Assembly (NCBI RefSeq): GCF_014191985.1
Contig: NZ_JACHXI010000001.1
Span: 372,001 to 436,000, forward strand
DNA from: Azomonas macrocytogenes
Lineage (GTDB): Bacteria; Pseudomonadota; Gammaproteobacteria; Pseudomonadales; Pseudomonadaceae
Reading direction: 5' to 3'
Length of the DNA: 64,000 bases
Within the stretch, counting starts at the first letter, position 1; the number at the start of each line of letters is the position of its first letter. A model generated the notes under the pieces. The model did no database searches. It was not told where the DNA came from and saw only the letters and a program-made list of their open reading frames with translations. The translations under genes were made by a program, and so were the position numbers. Below, one piece after another: positions 8,756 through 17,605 of the stretch.

Positions 8756-9712
8756 TCACGGGGCTCTCCAGACGATGTCCTCGACCTTCACCGCTTTCGG
8801 GATCAGCTTCTGCTCATAAAAGGTATCGGCCACCTTCTGCTGTACTGCAACAATCTCCTCGGATAGCGGCTGCACACCGTAGCGAGCGCGGGCCTGCCAA
8901 TACTCCAGCACATCCTCGGGCAAACCGAGCTGCGGAGCCAGTAACCGCGCCACTTCCTTCGGGTTATCGTTAGCCCAGGCGCCAGCCTTGGCCAGCTCGG
9001 CCAACAACGCTTGCAACAATTGCGGTTTCTTTTCGGCAAAGCTGCGCGAGGCTTCGTAGAAGGCATTGGTCTGCTGCAAGCCTTGATAATTGCCCAGTAC
9101 CTTGACCGATCCGGTTTTCTCGATGGCTGCCAGGTATGGGTCCCATATCGACCAGGCATCGACATTGTGATTTTCGAAGGCCGCACGGGCGTCGGCAGGT
9201 GGTAGATAAACCGGCTGGATATCCTTGATGGCCAAGCCGGCCTTGGCCAGAGATGCAACCAGCAGATAGTTGGCACTGGAGCCCTTCTGCACGGCGACTT
9301 TCCTGCCCTTGAGGTCGGCAATGCTGGTGATGGGCGCGTCCTTGCCGACAACGATACCTTCGGTAGCAGGCGCGAAAGGCTCCGCTCCGACATAGACCAG
9401 ATCGATACCGGCAGCCTGGGCGAAGATCGGTGGTGGCGATCCGGTATAGCCGAAGTCGACACTTCCCGCATTCAGCGCTTCGAGCAGTTGCGGGCCGGCC
9501 TGGAACTCATGCCAGGTTACCTTGTAGCCTTGCTTGCCCAGCGACTCCTCCAGGGTTCCCCGCGATTTCAATATCGATAATAAGCCGCCTCCTTTCTGGA
9601 AGCCGATTTTCAATACTTCCTCGGCGCTGGCGACCCCCGGCAACCCGAACAGCACCCCAGCCAACAGCACCAAGCCGGCTACCAGCCGCCTATGGAAAAC
9701 GGTAGAACGCAT
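8756..9712 (-). CDS. Aliphatic sulfonate ABC transporter substrate-binding protein (SsuA-like)
   Basis: The 318-residue product has a Sec signal peptide (LVAGLVLLAGVLFGLPGVASA) and the SsuA/TauA fold: LKIGFQKGGG, TWHEFQAGPQLLEALNAGSVDFGYTG, VAVQKGSSANYLL and AWSIWDPYLAAIE. It would capture sulfonates or sulfate esters in the periplasm for import as a sulfur source. I chose the ATG at 9710-9712, with AAGGAG 7 nt upstream, over a TTG six bases earlier. No permease, ATPase or SsuD/SsuE gene is adjacent, so it must share a transporter encoded elsewhere. Confidence 0.85.
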   Translation of the reverse strand: MRSTVFHRRLVAGLVLLAGVLFGLPGVASAEEVLKIGFQKGGGLLSILKSRGTLEESLGKQGYKVTWHEFQAGPQLLEALNAGSVDFGYTGSPPPIFAQAAGIDLVYVGAEPFAPATEGIVVGKDAPITSIADLKGRKVAVQKGSSANYLLVASLAKAGLAIKDIQPVYLPPADARAAFENHNVDAWSIWDPYLAAIEKTGSVKVLGNYQGLQQTNAFYEASRSFAEKKPQLLQALLAELAKAGAWANDNPKEVARLLAPQLGLPEDVLEYWQARARYGVQPLSEEIVAVQQKVADTFYEQKLIPKAVKVEDIVWRAP

Positions 9713-9964
9713 TTTCAAACTCCTTTTGGCTCACCAGCCTGCGCCCTTCGCGCAGAACCTGGGAGCTGAGGAGCCTAAATCCTTTATCCAATATCGATCT
9801 AATACATTATTTTCATAATAACCTTTTGACATTTAATAACCCGTCGCCAGAAAGGGCGTCTCCCCTGGTGCACTACAAGCACGCACCCCACAGAAGCCTC
9901 AAGAAAAAGGCCGGTGCATCGAGCGGATCGCCCCGGCATTTCTGGAACCTCGACAGGGTTTTCT

Positions 9965-10546
9965 TCAAACATACATCGGCTGGCAGCGTGAAATCCGGTA
10001 AACAGTGGCTGGCGGGAAATTGCGCAACTCCCGACCGAGCCGCACAGCCTTGAGACCCAGGCGGTCGAGGATCGGCCGCGGAACGGGGCATCGCGGCCCA
10101 TAGGTGAACTGATAGAAATTGCCGCCATCGCGCATGTGGCAGAAGGCACCTCGCAGAATCCCCATCACCTGGCGCGGCGACATGGACAACAGTGGCAAGC
10201 CGCTCACGACCGCACCGACCGGTCGCCCAGCATAAAGTGCATGACGCGCCAGCCGCTGTGCATCCATCTGCAGTACCCGAGCCTCGGGGTAACGCAACCG
10301 CAGCATATTGGCGAAATCGTCGCCGAATTCGATCAACGTCAGATCCTGCTGGCGCACACCGCAATCGAGCAGCGCACGCGTAAACACCCCGGTTCCCGGC
10401 CCGAATTCGATTACAGGGCCCGTCTCGGATGAGATTTCGGACGTGATCAGAGCGCACAAGCGGTCCCCGGAAGGGATGATCGAAGCTACCTGCAGCGGAT
10501 TGGCCGCCCAGGCAAGGAAAAACGTCAACAGGTCCGATTTGAACAA
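9965..10546 (-). CDS. pmtA: SAM-dependent methyltransferase, phospholipid N-methyltransferase type
   Basis: The 193-residue product is a class I methyltransferase. Motif I is VIEFGPGTGVFTRALL, followed by the acidic LIEFGDDF and a motif-IV-like VVSGLPLLSM. The start MFKSDLLTFFLAWAANPLQVASIIPSG resembles the Rhodobacter/Sinorhizobium PmtA group, which methylates phosphatidylethanolamine towards phosphatidylcholine at the membrane surface. A ribosomal RNA dimethylase-like function is a less likely alternative. The gene stands alone. The link to lipid chemistry is interesting given the ceramide-type cluster 20 kb away, but nothing here couples them directly. Confidence 0.6.
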   Translation of the reverse strand: MFKSDLLTFFLAWAANPLQVASIIPSGDRLCALITSEISSETGPVIEFGPGTGVFTRALLDCGVRQQDLTLIEFGDDFANMLRLRYPEARVLQMDAQRLARHALYAGRPVGAVVSGLPLLSMSPRQVMGILRGAFCHMRDGGNFYQFTYGPRCPVPRPILDRLGLKAVRLGRELRNFPPATVYRISRCQPMYV

Positions 10547-10733
10547 GCCGATAACCTCCAGCGCTTTAATGTCGACCTAGAGGGCCGAATTTGCATCGTA
10601 GGGGATCTTACTGACCGAATCACACTTCGATAATCACGCGTTCACTGAATGACCTGTTCAGTTTTCCTTAACACTCATCTGCTTAGGTAACTTCCTCTAT
10701 CGACTGTAGTGCCATTCGGCCAGGGGATATCTT

Positions 10734-11741
10734 GTGGGGATAGTACAGTCGCGCTTACCGATTGCACGCGGCCAGTTGGATGGGCTGGCGGTGTTTCTCG
10801 TCGTGGCCGAGCTACGCGGCTTTCGTGCCGCGGCCCGCCAGCTTGGTATCACCCCATCGGCTGTCAGCCAGTCCATCCGGGCCCTGGAAACGGCAGTCGG
10901 CGTGCCACTGCTGGTCCGCACGACGCGCAACGTCGGCCTGACCGAAGCCGGTGAACGCCTGCTGAGCCAGGCGAAACCCGCGATGGATATGCTGACCTCG
11001 GGAATCGAGGCGGCAATGGGGCTCGGCGATGAAGTCAGCGGCTTGCTCCGGCTCAACGTACCGCGCACGCTTCTGCCCCTGCTGGCCAACCGGCTGCTTC
11101 CTGAATTCTGCTCGACCTATCCCGCCGTGCAACTGGAGCTGTTTGCCGAAGACCGCATGATCGACGTCGTCGAGGAAGGTTTCGATGCCGGCATCTGCTT
11201 TGGCGAAACCATCCAGGCCGACATGGTGGCCGTGCGCCTGACACCGCCGCTGCAATCTATCGTGGTCGGCGCGCCGGCCTATTTCCAGCAACACGGCTAC
11301 CCGACGACTCCGCAGGAGCTGCAACAGCATCGCTGTATCCAGTTGCGCACCCCTTCCCAGGCCATTTTCGACTGGGAATTCATCGTCGACGGCCAACCGG
11401 TGGATATAGCGGTCAAGGGACCGTTGATCGTCAACGACGCCGACTTGAACCTGCGCGCCGCCCTGATGGGCGTGGGCCTGGCCTACCTGCCGCGCCCTTT
11501 GGCCATGTTCCATATCGCCAACGGTCGGCTGGAAACCACGCTCGACTGCTTCGCGGCGGAAAAATCGGGGCTGACGCTCTATTACCCCAATCGCACGCAA
11601 TCCTTGCCCAAGCTGCGCGCCTTCATCGATTTCGCCCGTGCCCGACTACGCCAGGACTTCCAGCCGAGCGATTACCAGATGCCGGCTATCGAAGTGTGCT
11701 GGTCAAATACGGCCGAGCTGTATCCAGAGACGGATCGGTAG
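10734..11741 (+). CDS. LysR family transcriptional regulator
   Basis: The 335-residue product has an N-terminal winged helix (LDGLAVFLVVAELRGFRAAARQLGITPSAVSQSIRALE) and a periplasmic-binding-protein-like effector domain with EEGFDAGICFGE. The GTG at 10734 has AGGGGAT upstream. It belongs to the CrgA-type subgroup that usually controls a nearby enzyme gene, but the upstream neighbour (the methyltransferase) is divergent across 187 bp, making it the only candidate local target. A C-terminal tail of ~25 residues extends beyond the usual ~300-residue length. Confidence 0.88.
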   Translation: MGIVQSRLPIARGQLDGLAVFLVVAELRGFRAAARQLGITPSAVSQSIRALETAVGVPLLVRTTRNVGLTEAGERLLSQAKPAMDMLTSGIEAAMGLGDEVSGLLRLNVPRTLLPLLANRLLPEFCSTYPAVQLELFAEDRMIDVVEEGFDAGICFGETIQADMVAVRLTPPLQSIVVGAPAYFQQHGYPTTPQELQQHRCIQLRTPSQAIFDWEFIVDGQPVDIAVKGPLIVNDADLNLRAALMGVGLAYLPRPLAMFHIANGRLETTLDCFAAEKSGLTLYYPNRTQSLPKLRAFIDFARARLRQDFQPSDYQMPAIEVCWSNTAELYPETDR

Positions 11742-11824
11742 AATTGAGCACTGCACTTTAGCGCCAGCGCCGATCCCTTCATCCGGCCAGCAGGAGAAGG
11801 AAAAAGCCGAGGGTTGTGCTGGAC

Positions 11825-12727
11825 TCAATCCTCATCCAGCGCGACAAAGCGCTCCGCCAGAAAGTCAACCAAGGCTCTGACCGCTGGCAGCAAGCCTCGG
11901 CGCGAAGCGAACACCGCATGAATAATCTCGCGCCGCGGCACCCAGCCCGGAATGACCTGGACCAGTTCGCCGCGTTCGAGCTGCTCGTGCACCATCATCG
12001 CAGGCAACTGCACGATACCCACCCCCGCCACGGCGGCGGCCCTTAATGCCAGCATCCCGCGCGTAACCAGGCGCGGTTGATGGCGAATGGCAGCATGCGC
12101 GCCGTCGGGACCGAAAAGGTTCCAGATGTGTTCGTTTTGCGGCAGCCCCAGATCCATACTGGGCAGGCCGGCCAGATCGGCAGGCGTCTCGAGCGGTCCG
12201 TTCCTCAACAACTGCGGGCAAGCCACCAGGCACTGTCCGCGGTCGGCCAGCACGCGCATTACCAGCTCGCTGTCCGCAAGCGGTGGCGGGCGCACCCGAA
12301 TAGCCACATCGATCCCCTCGCCCACCACGTCCACCCGACGATTGGTTTCTTCCAGATGAATCGCCACGCGCGGATAGCTCACCAAGAAGGCCGCCACCAT
12401 ATCGGCAATCCGTGCATCGAGCAGCGCTACCGGGCAGGTCATGCGCACAATGCCACGCGGCTCAGCCTGGGTGAGCGCGATGGCTTCGTCGGCAGCCTCG
12501 GCTTCTACCAGCATGGCCTTGCAGTGGCCGTAATAAGTCTGGCCGATTTCGGTGACCGCGAAGCGCCGCGTGGAGCGCTGGATCAGCCGGGTGCCCAGGC
12601 GTTCTTCCAATAACGCGATGCGCCGGCTCAGTTTGGATTTCGGTACCCCCAGCGCCCGTCCAGCCGGGGCGAAACCACCGTGGTCCACCACCTGTACGTA
12701 GTAATAAAGGTCGTTCAAGTTTCTCAT
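11825..12727 (-). CDS. LysR family transcriptional regulator, divergent from pirin gene
   Basis: The product (~300 residues) has the winged helix MRNLNDLYYYVQVVDHGGFAPAGRALGVPKSKLSRRIALLEERLG; the PKSKLSRR recognition-helix variant is shared by one LysR subgroup linked to pirin or quinone-stress genes. The effector domain follows (GEGIDVAIRVRPPPL). The ATG at 12725-12727 follows an in-frame GTG. It is divergent from the pirin gene over ~120 bp and probably controls the pirin plus isochorismatase-like pair. Confidence 0.88.
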   Translation of the reverse strand: MRNLNDLYYYVQVVDHGGFAPAGRALGVPKSKLSRRIALLEERLGTRLIQRSTRRFAVTEIGQTYYGHCKAMLVEAEAADEAIALTQAEPRGIVRMTCPVALLDARIADMVAAFLVSYPRVAIHLEETNRRVDVVGEGIDVAIRVRPPPLADSELVMRVLADRGQCLVACPQLLRNGPLETPADLAGLPSMDLGLPQNEHIWNLFGPDGAHAAIRHQPRLVTRGMLALRAAAVAGVGIVQLPAMMVHEQLERGELVQVIPGWVPRREIIHAVFASRRGLLPAVRALVDFLAERFVALDED

Positions 12728-12850
12728 CACTGATCGTTCATCAAATAGGACTCTGAAGCCAAGTATTGCTGACTACCGGGATCATCGTTCCATTCCTATT
12801 CTTTTCCCATCAACGCGGGCTTTTACCCCTCGCCAATGCAGGAGATGAAC

Positions 12851-13717
12851 ATGAAAAAGATCCTTGGCATCTACAGCCCCCCTCACCAGCATTGGGTAGG
12901 CGACGGCTTCCCGGTACGGTCGCTGTTCAGCTATGGCAGCCACGGCCAGCACCTGAGCCCGTTCCTGCTGCTCGACTACGCAGGTCCGGCACAGTTCGCC
13001 CCAGCCGAGCGCCCACGCGGCGTGGGCCAGCATCCACATCGCGGCTTTGAAACCGTGACCATCGTCTACCAGGGCGAAGTGGCGCATAAAGATTCCACCG
13101 GTGCCGGCGGCCTGATCGGTCCGGGTGATGTGCAGTGGATGACAGCCGCCAGCGGCATCCTCCACGAAGAATTCCATTCACCGGCCTTTACCAGGCACGG
13201 CGGCACCCTGGAGATGGTGCAGCTGTGGGTCAATCTGCCAGCCAGGGACAAGCTGGCCGAGCCGGGCTACCAAACCCTACTGGATGCACAGATTCCATCC
13301 GTGGACCTGCCTGAGCGAGCCGGTCGCGTGCGCGTAATCGCCGGTGAGTTCGACGGCCACCGCGGCCCGGCGCGCACCTTTACGCCGCTGGATGTATGGG
13401 ACGTACGCCTGAAGCAGAACGGCATCGCCCGCTTCGACACGCAGGATGGACACACACTGGCGCTGGTCGTACTGCATGGCCTGGTGCAAATCAATAGCAG
13501 CGAGGTCGTACATGAAGGCCAACTGGTGCAATTCGACCGCCAGGGCAGTGGTGTGGAGATCGCGGCGAACAGCGACACCACGCTGCTACTGCTCGCCGGC
13601 GAGCCAATCGATGAGCCCATCGTCGGTCACGGCCCGTTCGTGATGAACAGCGAAGCGGAGATCCGCCAGGCAATCGACGATTTCGACAACGGCCGTTTCG
13701 GCCGGATGCCGGCCTGA
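12851..13717 (+). CDS. Pirin family protein
   Basis: The 288-residue bicupin has the N-terminal metal site of pirins: QHPHRGFETVTIVYQGEVAHKDS and GILHEEFHS supply the His/Glu ligands. The C-terminal cupin begins near HTLALVVLHG. Bacterial pirins are iron enzymes with quercetin 2,3-dioxygenase activity, or act as redox cofactors. The start at 12851 has AGGAG at 6 nt; two earlier in-frame ATGs (12836, 12845) are too close to or ahead of that site. It is followed after 92 bp by the isochorismatase-like hydrolase on the same strand. Confidence 0.9.
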   Translation: MKKILGIYSPPHQHWVGDGFPVRSLFSYGSHGQHLSPFLLLDYAGPAQFAPAERPRGVGQHPHRGFETVTIVYQGEVAHKDSTGAGGLIGPGDVQWMTAASGILHEEFHSPAFTRHGGTLEMVQLWVNLPARDKLAEPGYQTLLDAQIPSVDLPERAGRVRVIAGEFDGHRGPARTFTPLDVWDVRLKQNGIARFDTQDGHTLALVVLHGLVQINSSEVVHEGQLVQFDRQGSGVEIAANSDTTLLLLAGEPIDEPIVGHGPFVMNSEAEIRQAIDDFDNGRFGRMPA

Positions 13718-13809
13718 TCCGCCCTACCGTTCCTGGACAGCACCAGGAGCGGCCAACGGATCAGCCACTGCCCACCAGGGCAAATTCTCAACCGCGCAGG
13801 AGCAATGCC

Positions 13810-14436
13810 ATGACCAAGCCTTACGTCCGTCTCGACAAGAACGCCGCCGCCGTACTGCTGGTGGATCATCAGACTGGCCTGCTGTCGCTGGTACGCGACA
13901 TCGAGCCAGACAAGTTCAAGAACAACGTGCTGGCGCTGGCCGACCTCGCCAGCTATTTCAAACTGCCGACTATCCTGACCACCAGTTTTGAAGAAGGACC
14001 GAACGGCCCTCTGGTACCGGAACTGAAAAATCAGTTTCCCGACGCCCCTTACATCGCCCGTCCCGGCAATATCAATGCCTGGGACAACGAAGATTTCGTC
14101 AAGGCAGTGCAGGCCACGGGCAAGAAACAACTCATCATTGCCGGCGTGGTCACCGAAGTGTGCGTGGCGTTCCCGGCGCTGTCGGCCATCGAAGAAGGGT
14201 TCGACGTGTTTGTCGTCACCGATGCTTCAGGCACCTTCAACGAAATCACCCGTCACGCCGCCTGGGACCGCATGTCTGCCGCCGGCGCGCAATTGATGAC
14301 CTGGTTCGGCGTAGCCTGCGAACTGCACCGCGACTGGCGCAACGACGTGGAAGGACTGGGCACGCTGTTCTCCAACCATATTCCCGACTACCGCAACCTG
14401 ATCACCAGCTACACCACGCAGACTCAGCATCGGTAA
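13810..14436 (+). CDS. Isochorismatase-like cysteine hydrolase (YcaC family)
   Basis: The 208-residue product has the cysteine-hydrolase triad: D19 in LLVDHQTG and C118 in VVTEVCVAF, with an Arg in IARPGNINAW where many relatives have Lys. The sequence is close in type to YcaC, an octameric hydrolase of unknown physiological substrate. GCAGGAGCA lies just before the ATG. It follows the pirin gene, a pairing often seen in pseudomonads under LysR control. An amidase or nicotinamidase role is possible. Confidence 0.88.
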   Translation: MTKPYVRLDKNAAAVLLVDHQTGLLSLVRDIEPDKFKNNVLALADLASYFKLPTILTTSFEEGPNGPLVPELKNQFPDAPYIARPGNINAWDNEDFVKAVQATGKKQLIIAGVVTEVCVAFPALSAIEEGFDVFVVTDASGTFNEITRHAAWDRMSAAGAQLMTWFGVACELHRDWRNDVEGLGTLFSNHIPDYRNLITSYTTQTQHR

Positions 14437-14521
14437 AGTCGATTGCACCGCTGACGACCCGCTATCCGTATACGGTCACTCGCTGGCAAAACGCCCAGCG
14501 CAGGCAATTGATCGGCGTTTT

Positions 14522-14551
14522 CTTCGCCCGGCTCACCCGGGCTGGGCGAAG
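14522..14551. terminator. Hairpin between convergent genes
   Basis: CTTCGCCC (14522-14529) pairs with GGGCGAAG (14544-14551) around a GC-rich 14-nt centre. It lies between the converging ends of the hydrolase gene and the epoxide-hydrolase-like gene, and TTTT precedes it on the plus strand (so A-rich/T-rich flank favours the minus-strand gene). Probably a shared terminator. Confidence 0.5.
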
Positions 14552-14560
14552 CAGCAAGCG

Positions 14561-15469
14561 TCACGCGGTATCTCTGTCATGGCCATTACCACAGAAGCGC
14601 AATAGGGCATCGGCAACCGCTTGCGGAGCCTCTCGCTGCGGGAAATGCCCAATGCCATCCAGTTCATGGCGTTCATAGCGGCCGGCAAAGAATCGCTCTT
14701 TGCCGAGGGAAGTACCGGGTTGATTGCAACGGTCCACGCCACCATGCAGCACCAAGGCCGGCACGTTCAGAATCGGCGCGGGATTCAGACGGGCTTCGTC
14801 CGCAGCGTAAGCCGGATCGCCGGCAACGAATCCCCAGCGGTGGCGGTAGGAATGCACCACGACCCGGGCCCAGTCAGGATTGTCGAAGGCTCGCGCGGCC
14901 ACCTCGAAAGTGGCTTCTTCATACCAGCCAGATGGCGACCAGGTATCCCACATCAACCGGGTGAAGGCGCGGCGATCCTCCTCTACGACCTGTTGTCCCC
15001 TGGGCGTTGCCATGAACCAGTGATACCAGTAATTGCGCGCCTGATCGAGCGTAAGCGGCTGGTTGGGATCGTTGGTGCCATAGCCTACCGATAGCATGAC
15101 CAGATGCGTTGCCGCTTGCTCGCGCAAGCCGCAAGCATTGGCCACGGCACGCGCGCCCCAGTCATGGCCGACCAGCACGGGTTGCCGCACCCCCAAGGCA
15201 TCGATGAAATCCAACAGATCCCGCCCCAATGCTGCCAGCTCGCCACTTCGAAGAATCGCCTCATCGCGAAAACGGGTTGGCCCGAATCCACGCAAGGCCG
15301 GGCATAGCACACGGTAGCCGGCATGCGCGAGCCGGGTGGCCACGAGCTCCCAGCCCTCCGGACTATCAGGCCAGCCATGCACCAGCACCACCGTCCGGTC
15401 GCCCGCCGGATTCCATTCCAGATACGCGATGTCCAACCGTGGTGTGGTAACGAATGTATAGGTCTGCAT
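14561..15469 (-). CDS. Alpha/beta hydrolase, epoxide hydrolase-like
   Basis: The product (302 residues from the ATG at 15467-15469) has the oxyanion segment VHGWPDSPEGWE, the nucleophile elbow LVGHDWGARA with Asp as nucleophile (GHDWG), a helical cap region and a C-terminal His in DGIGHFPQ. An Asp nucleophile is typical of soluble epoxide hydrolases and haloalkane dehalogenases. It is divergent from a LysR gene over ~110 bp, which likely controls it. An in-frame GTG/ATG extension to 15520 exists but crosses the promoter region. Confidence 0.85.
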   Translation of the reverse strand: MQTYTFVTTPRLDIAYLEWNPAGDRTVVLVHGWPDSPEGWELVATRLAHAGYRVLCPALRGFGPTRFRDEAILRSGELAALGRDLLDFIDALGVRQPVLVGHDWGARAVANACGLREQAATHLVMLSVGYGTNDPNQPLTLDQARNYWYHWFMATPRGQQVVEEDRRAFTRLMWDTWSPSGWYEEATFEVAARAFDNPDWARVVVHSYRHRWGFVAGDPAYAADEARLNPAPILNVPALVLHGGVDRCNQPGTSLGKERFFAGRYERHELDGIGHFPQREAPQAVADALLRFCGNGHDRDTA

Positions 15470-15581
15470 TTTATCTGCCCTTGCTTGGTAGTCAGACTCA
15501 AGGATAGGATTACAAACCAATTCTTTTCATGAAGAATAGTCGATAATTGTTCATATATCATGATGAATAGAGCACCATGAA

Positions 15582-16475
15582 ATGGACAGTTATCCCGATT
15601 CGGCAGCAGCAAGCCTGGAAGTCGTGCTGCTGCGCACCTTCCTGGAAGTGGTGGATACGGGTGGTTTCGCCCTGGCAGCGGAACGCCTGGCGCTGACGCC
15701 GTCGGCAGTCAGCGGACACATCAAACGCCTAGAACAATCCACGGCAACCAGACTGCTGGCTCGAACCACTCGCCGTTTCGAGCTGACGCCGGCTGGCGAA
15801 CTGCTGTATGCCTATGCACGCAACATTGTGGACCTGGAACGAGAAGTGCGCGCCCGGTTGCGCGGCTCGCCGATAAAAGGACGGCTGCGCATCGGCGCCT
15901 CGGAAGACTTTGCCGGCACCTGGCTGCCACGTGTCCTGCAGACGTTTCATCGCTGGCACCCCGGGGCATCGATCGAACTGAAAGTCGGCGTGACCGCCAA
16001 TCTGTTGCGTCAACAGGCAGGCGAGCAGTTGGATGTCGTGTTCGGCAAGCAATGCAGTCGCACAGCGGATACTGGCGAGTTGATGTGGGAAGAGGATCTG
16101 GTATGGGCGTACGGCGCGGACCAGCATTTCGATAGCAGCGCGGTCGTCCCCCTGGCGGTTTTTCCGGAACCCTGCGTTTACCGCGAGTCGGCTTTGGCAG
16201 CGCTTGGCAGTTGCGCTCGCCCATGGCGCTTAGCGTTCGAAAGCAGCAGCATGGCCGGCTGCCTGGCTGCCGCAACGGCCGGGTTTGCCGTCACGCCTAT
16301 CGCCCGCAGCCAGTTACATAGCGGCCTGCAGGTGCTATCCACGCCGGAGGGCATGCCAGATTTGCCCAGGGTTCAGTTCCATGCCTTTGCACGCAGCGAC
16401 GGACCGGCGGTCCAGGCGCTGGTCTCGGCCGTACGCGAAGTTGGTCAACGACACCGCTTTGCCGTCGGCACTTGA
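15582..16475 (+). CDS. LysR family transcriptional regulator
   Basis: The 297-residue product has the winged helix (EVVLLRTFLEVVDTGGFALAAERLALTPSAVSGHIKRLE) and a LysR effector domain (GRLRIGASEDFAGTWLP). It is divergent from the epoxide-hydrolase-like gene; the AT-rich gap (15470-15581) with TTCATATATCATGATGAA is a plausible operator region. It probably senses a metabolite linked to that hydrolase. Confidence 0.87.
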   Translation: MDSYPDSAAASLEVVLLRTFLEVVDTGGFALAAERLALTPSAVSGHIKRLEQSTATRLLARTTRRFELTPAGELLYAYARNIVDLEREVRARLRGSPIKGRLRIGASEDFAGTWLPRVLQTFHRWHPGASIELKVGVTANLLRQQAGEQLDVVFGKQCSRTADTGELMWEEDLVWAYGADQHFDSSAVVPLAVFPEPCVYRESALAALGSCARPWRLAFESSSMAGCLAAATAGFAVTPIARSQLHSGLQVLSTPEGMPDLPRVQFHAFARSDGPAVQALVSAVREVGQRHRFAVGT

Positions 16476-16582
16476 AAACCAACCGTGAGATGCAACGCCA
16501 GCATGGCCGAGCAGGTTGCCCTCGACACACGGCGGCGCGCTTACCGCTGCGCCATTGGCTGACCTATCGCAGGCGGCGCGAC

Positions 16583-17491
16583 TCAATCCCCAAGCTTCAC
16601 GTTCTCGGCCAGAAAATCCAAAAACGCCCGTACCCGCAGCGGCAGGTAGCCACCCTGCCCAACGAACACCGCATGGATTTCTTCGCGGTCGCCCGGATTG
16701 AAGTTTTCCAACACCGGCACCAGCCGTCCGGCCGCGATATCCTCGCGCGCCTGGAACGCCGCCAGTCGGGCCAGCCCCAGGCCGGCCAGAGCCAAATGGC
16801 GCACGGCTTCGCCATCGCTGGCTTGCGCGTTGCCAGTCACGGCCACGTTGCTATCCACGCCATCCCGGCGCATCGGCCAGCCCTGCCGGGCGCGCACGTA
16901 GTTCAGGCCCAGCAGATTGTGCCGCTGCACATCATCCGGTGTGGCCGGCGTGCCCTGGCGCGCCAGATAGGCAGGCGCGCCAACAATCACCATGCGGGTC
17001 TGGCCGAGCTTGCGCGCCATCAGGCTCGAACTCTTGAGCGGGCCGGCGCGCACAGCCACATCGGTACGCTGCTCCAGGATGTCGATGACCTCGTCGGTGA
17101 GCACGATGTCCAGCATCACGTCGGGATAGCGCTCCAGAAACGCAGGCACCAGCGGCAACAGGAAATGGTGGCCGAATGGCACGTTGGCATTCACCCGCAG
17201 CCGGCCGCGCGGCACGCTGTGCGAACTGGCATTACGCTCGGCCTCGTCCAGATCGGCCAGCACACGCACGCCGCGCTCATAGAAGGCGCAGCCCTCGGGC
17301 GTGAGCTGGAGTTGCCGTGTAGAGCGATTCACCAGACGCGTCCCCAGGCGCTGCTCCAGCCGCGCCACCAGTTTGCTTACGGCTGAGGGCGTCATGCCGC
17401 AGGCTCGCGCGGCCGCGGAAAACCCGCCGAGTTCGATCACGCGTACAAAAACCTCCAACTCGCCGGAGCGGTTGACTTCCAGTCGAGCCAT
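16583..17491 (-). CDS. LysR family transcriptional regulator, divergent from esterase gene
   Basis: The 302-residue product has the winged helix LEVFVRVIELGGFSAAARACGMTPSAVSKLVARLEQRLG and an effector domain ending FLDFLAENVKLGD, the CrgA-like subgroup. It is divergent from the SGNH esterase and Old Yellow Enzyme genes and is their likely regulator. Together with the genes at 10734, 11825 and 15582 it makes four LysR genes in 7 kb. Confidence 0.88.
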   Translation of the reverse strand: MARLEVNRSGELEVFVRVIELGGFSAAARACGMTPSAVSKLVARLEQRLGTRLVNRSTRQLQLTPEGCAFYERGVRVLADLDEAERNASSHSVPRGRLRVNANVPFGHHFLLPLVPAFLERYPDVMLDIVLTDEVIDILEQRTDVAVRAGPLKSSSLMARKLGQTRMVIVGAPAYLARQGTPATPDDVQRHNLLGLNYVRARQGWPMRRDGVDSNVAVTGNAQASDGEAVRHLALAGLGLARLAAFQAREDIAAGRLVPVLENFNPGDREEIHAVFVGQGGYLPLRVRAFLDFLAENVKLGD

Positions 17492-17605
17492 ATGTGCCTT
17501 CGCTTGGTGAGATCAACTCATAAATGTTTTTCCAGCAGGCAGTCTAGTGCATCAATGTCGTTGAATTCATCATCAAGTCCGTTATCGGCCATGAATTCAT
17601 CAATC

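Noticed and set aside
16472-17386. 304-codon plus-strand open frame opposite the LysR gene at 16583
   Set aside because: Histidine/arginine/glutamine-rich shadow with no motif; the LysR product explains the region.
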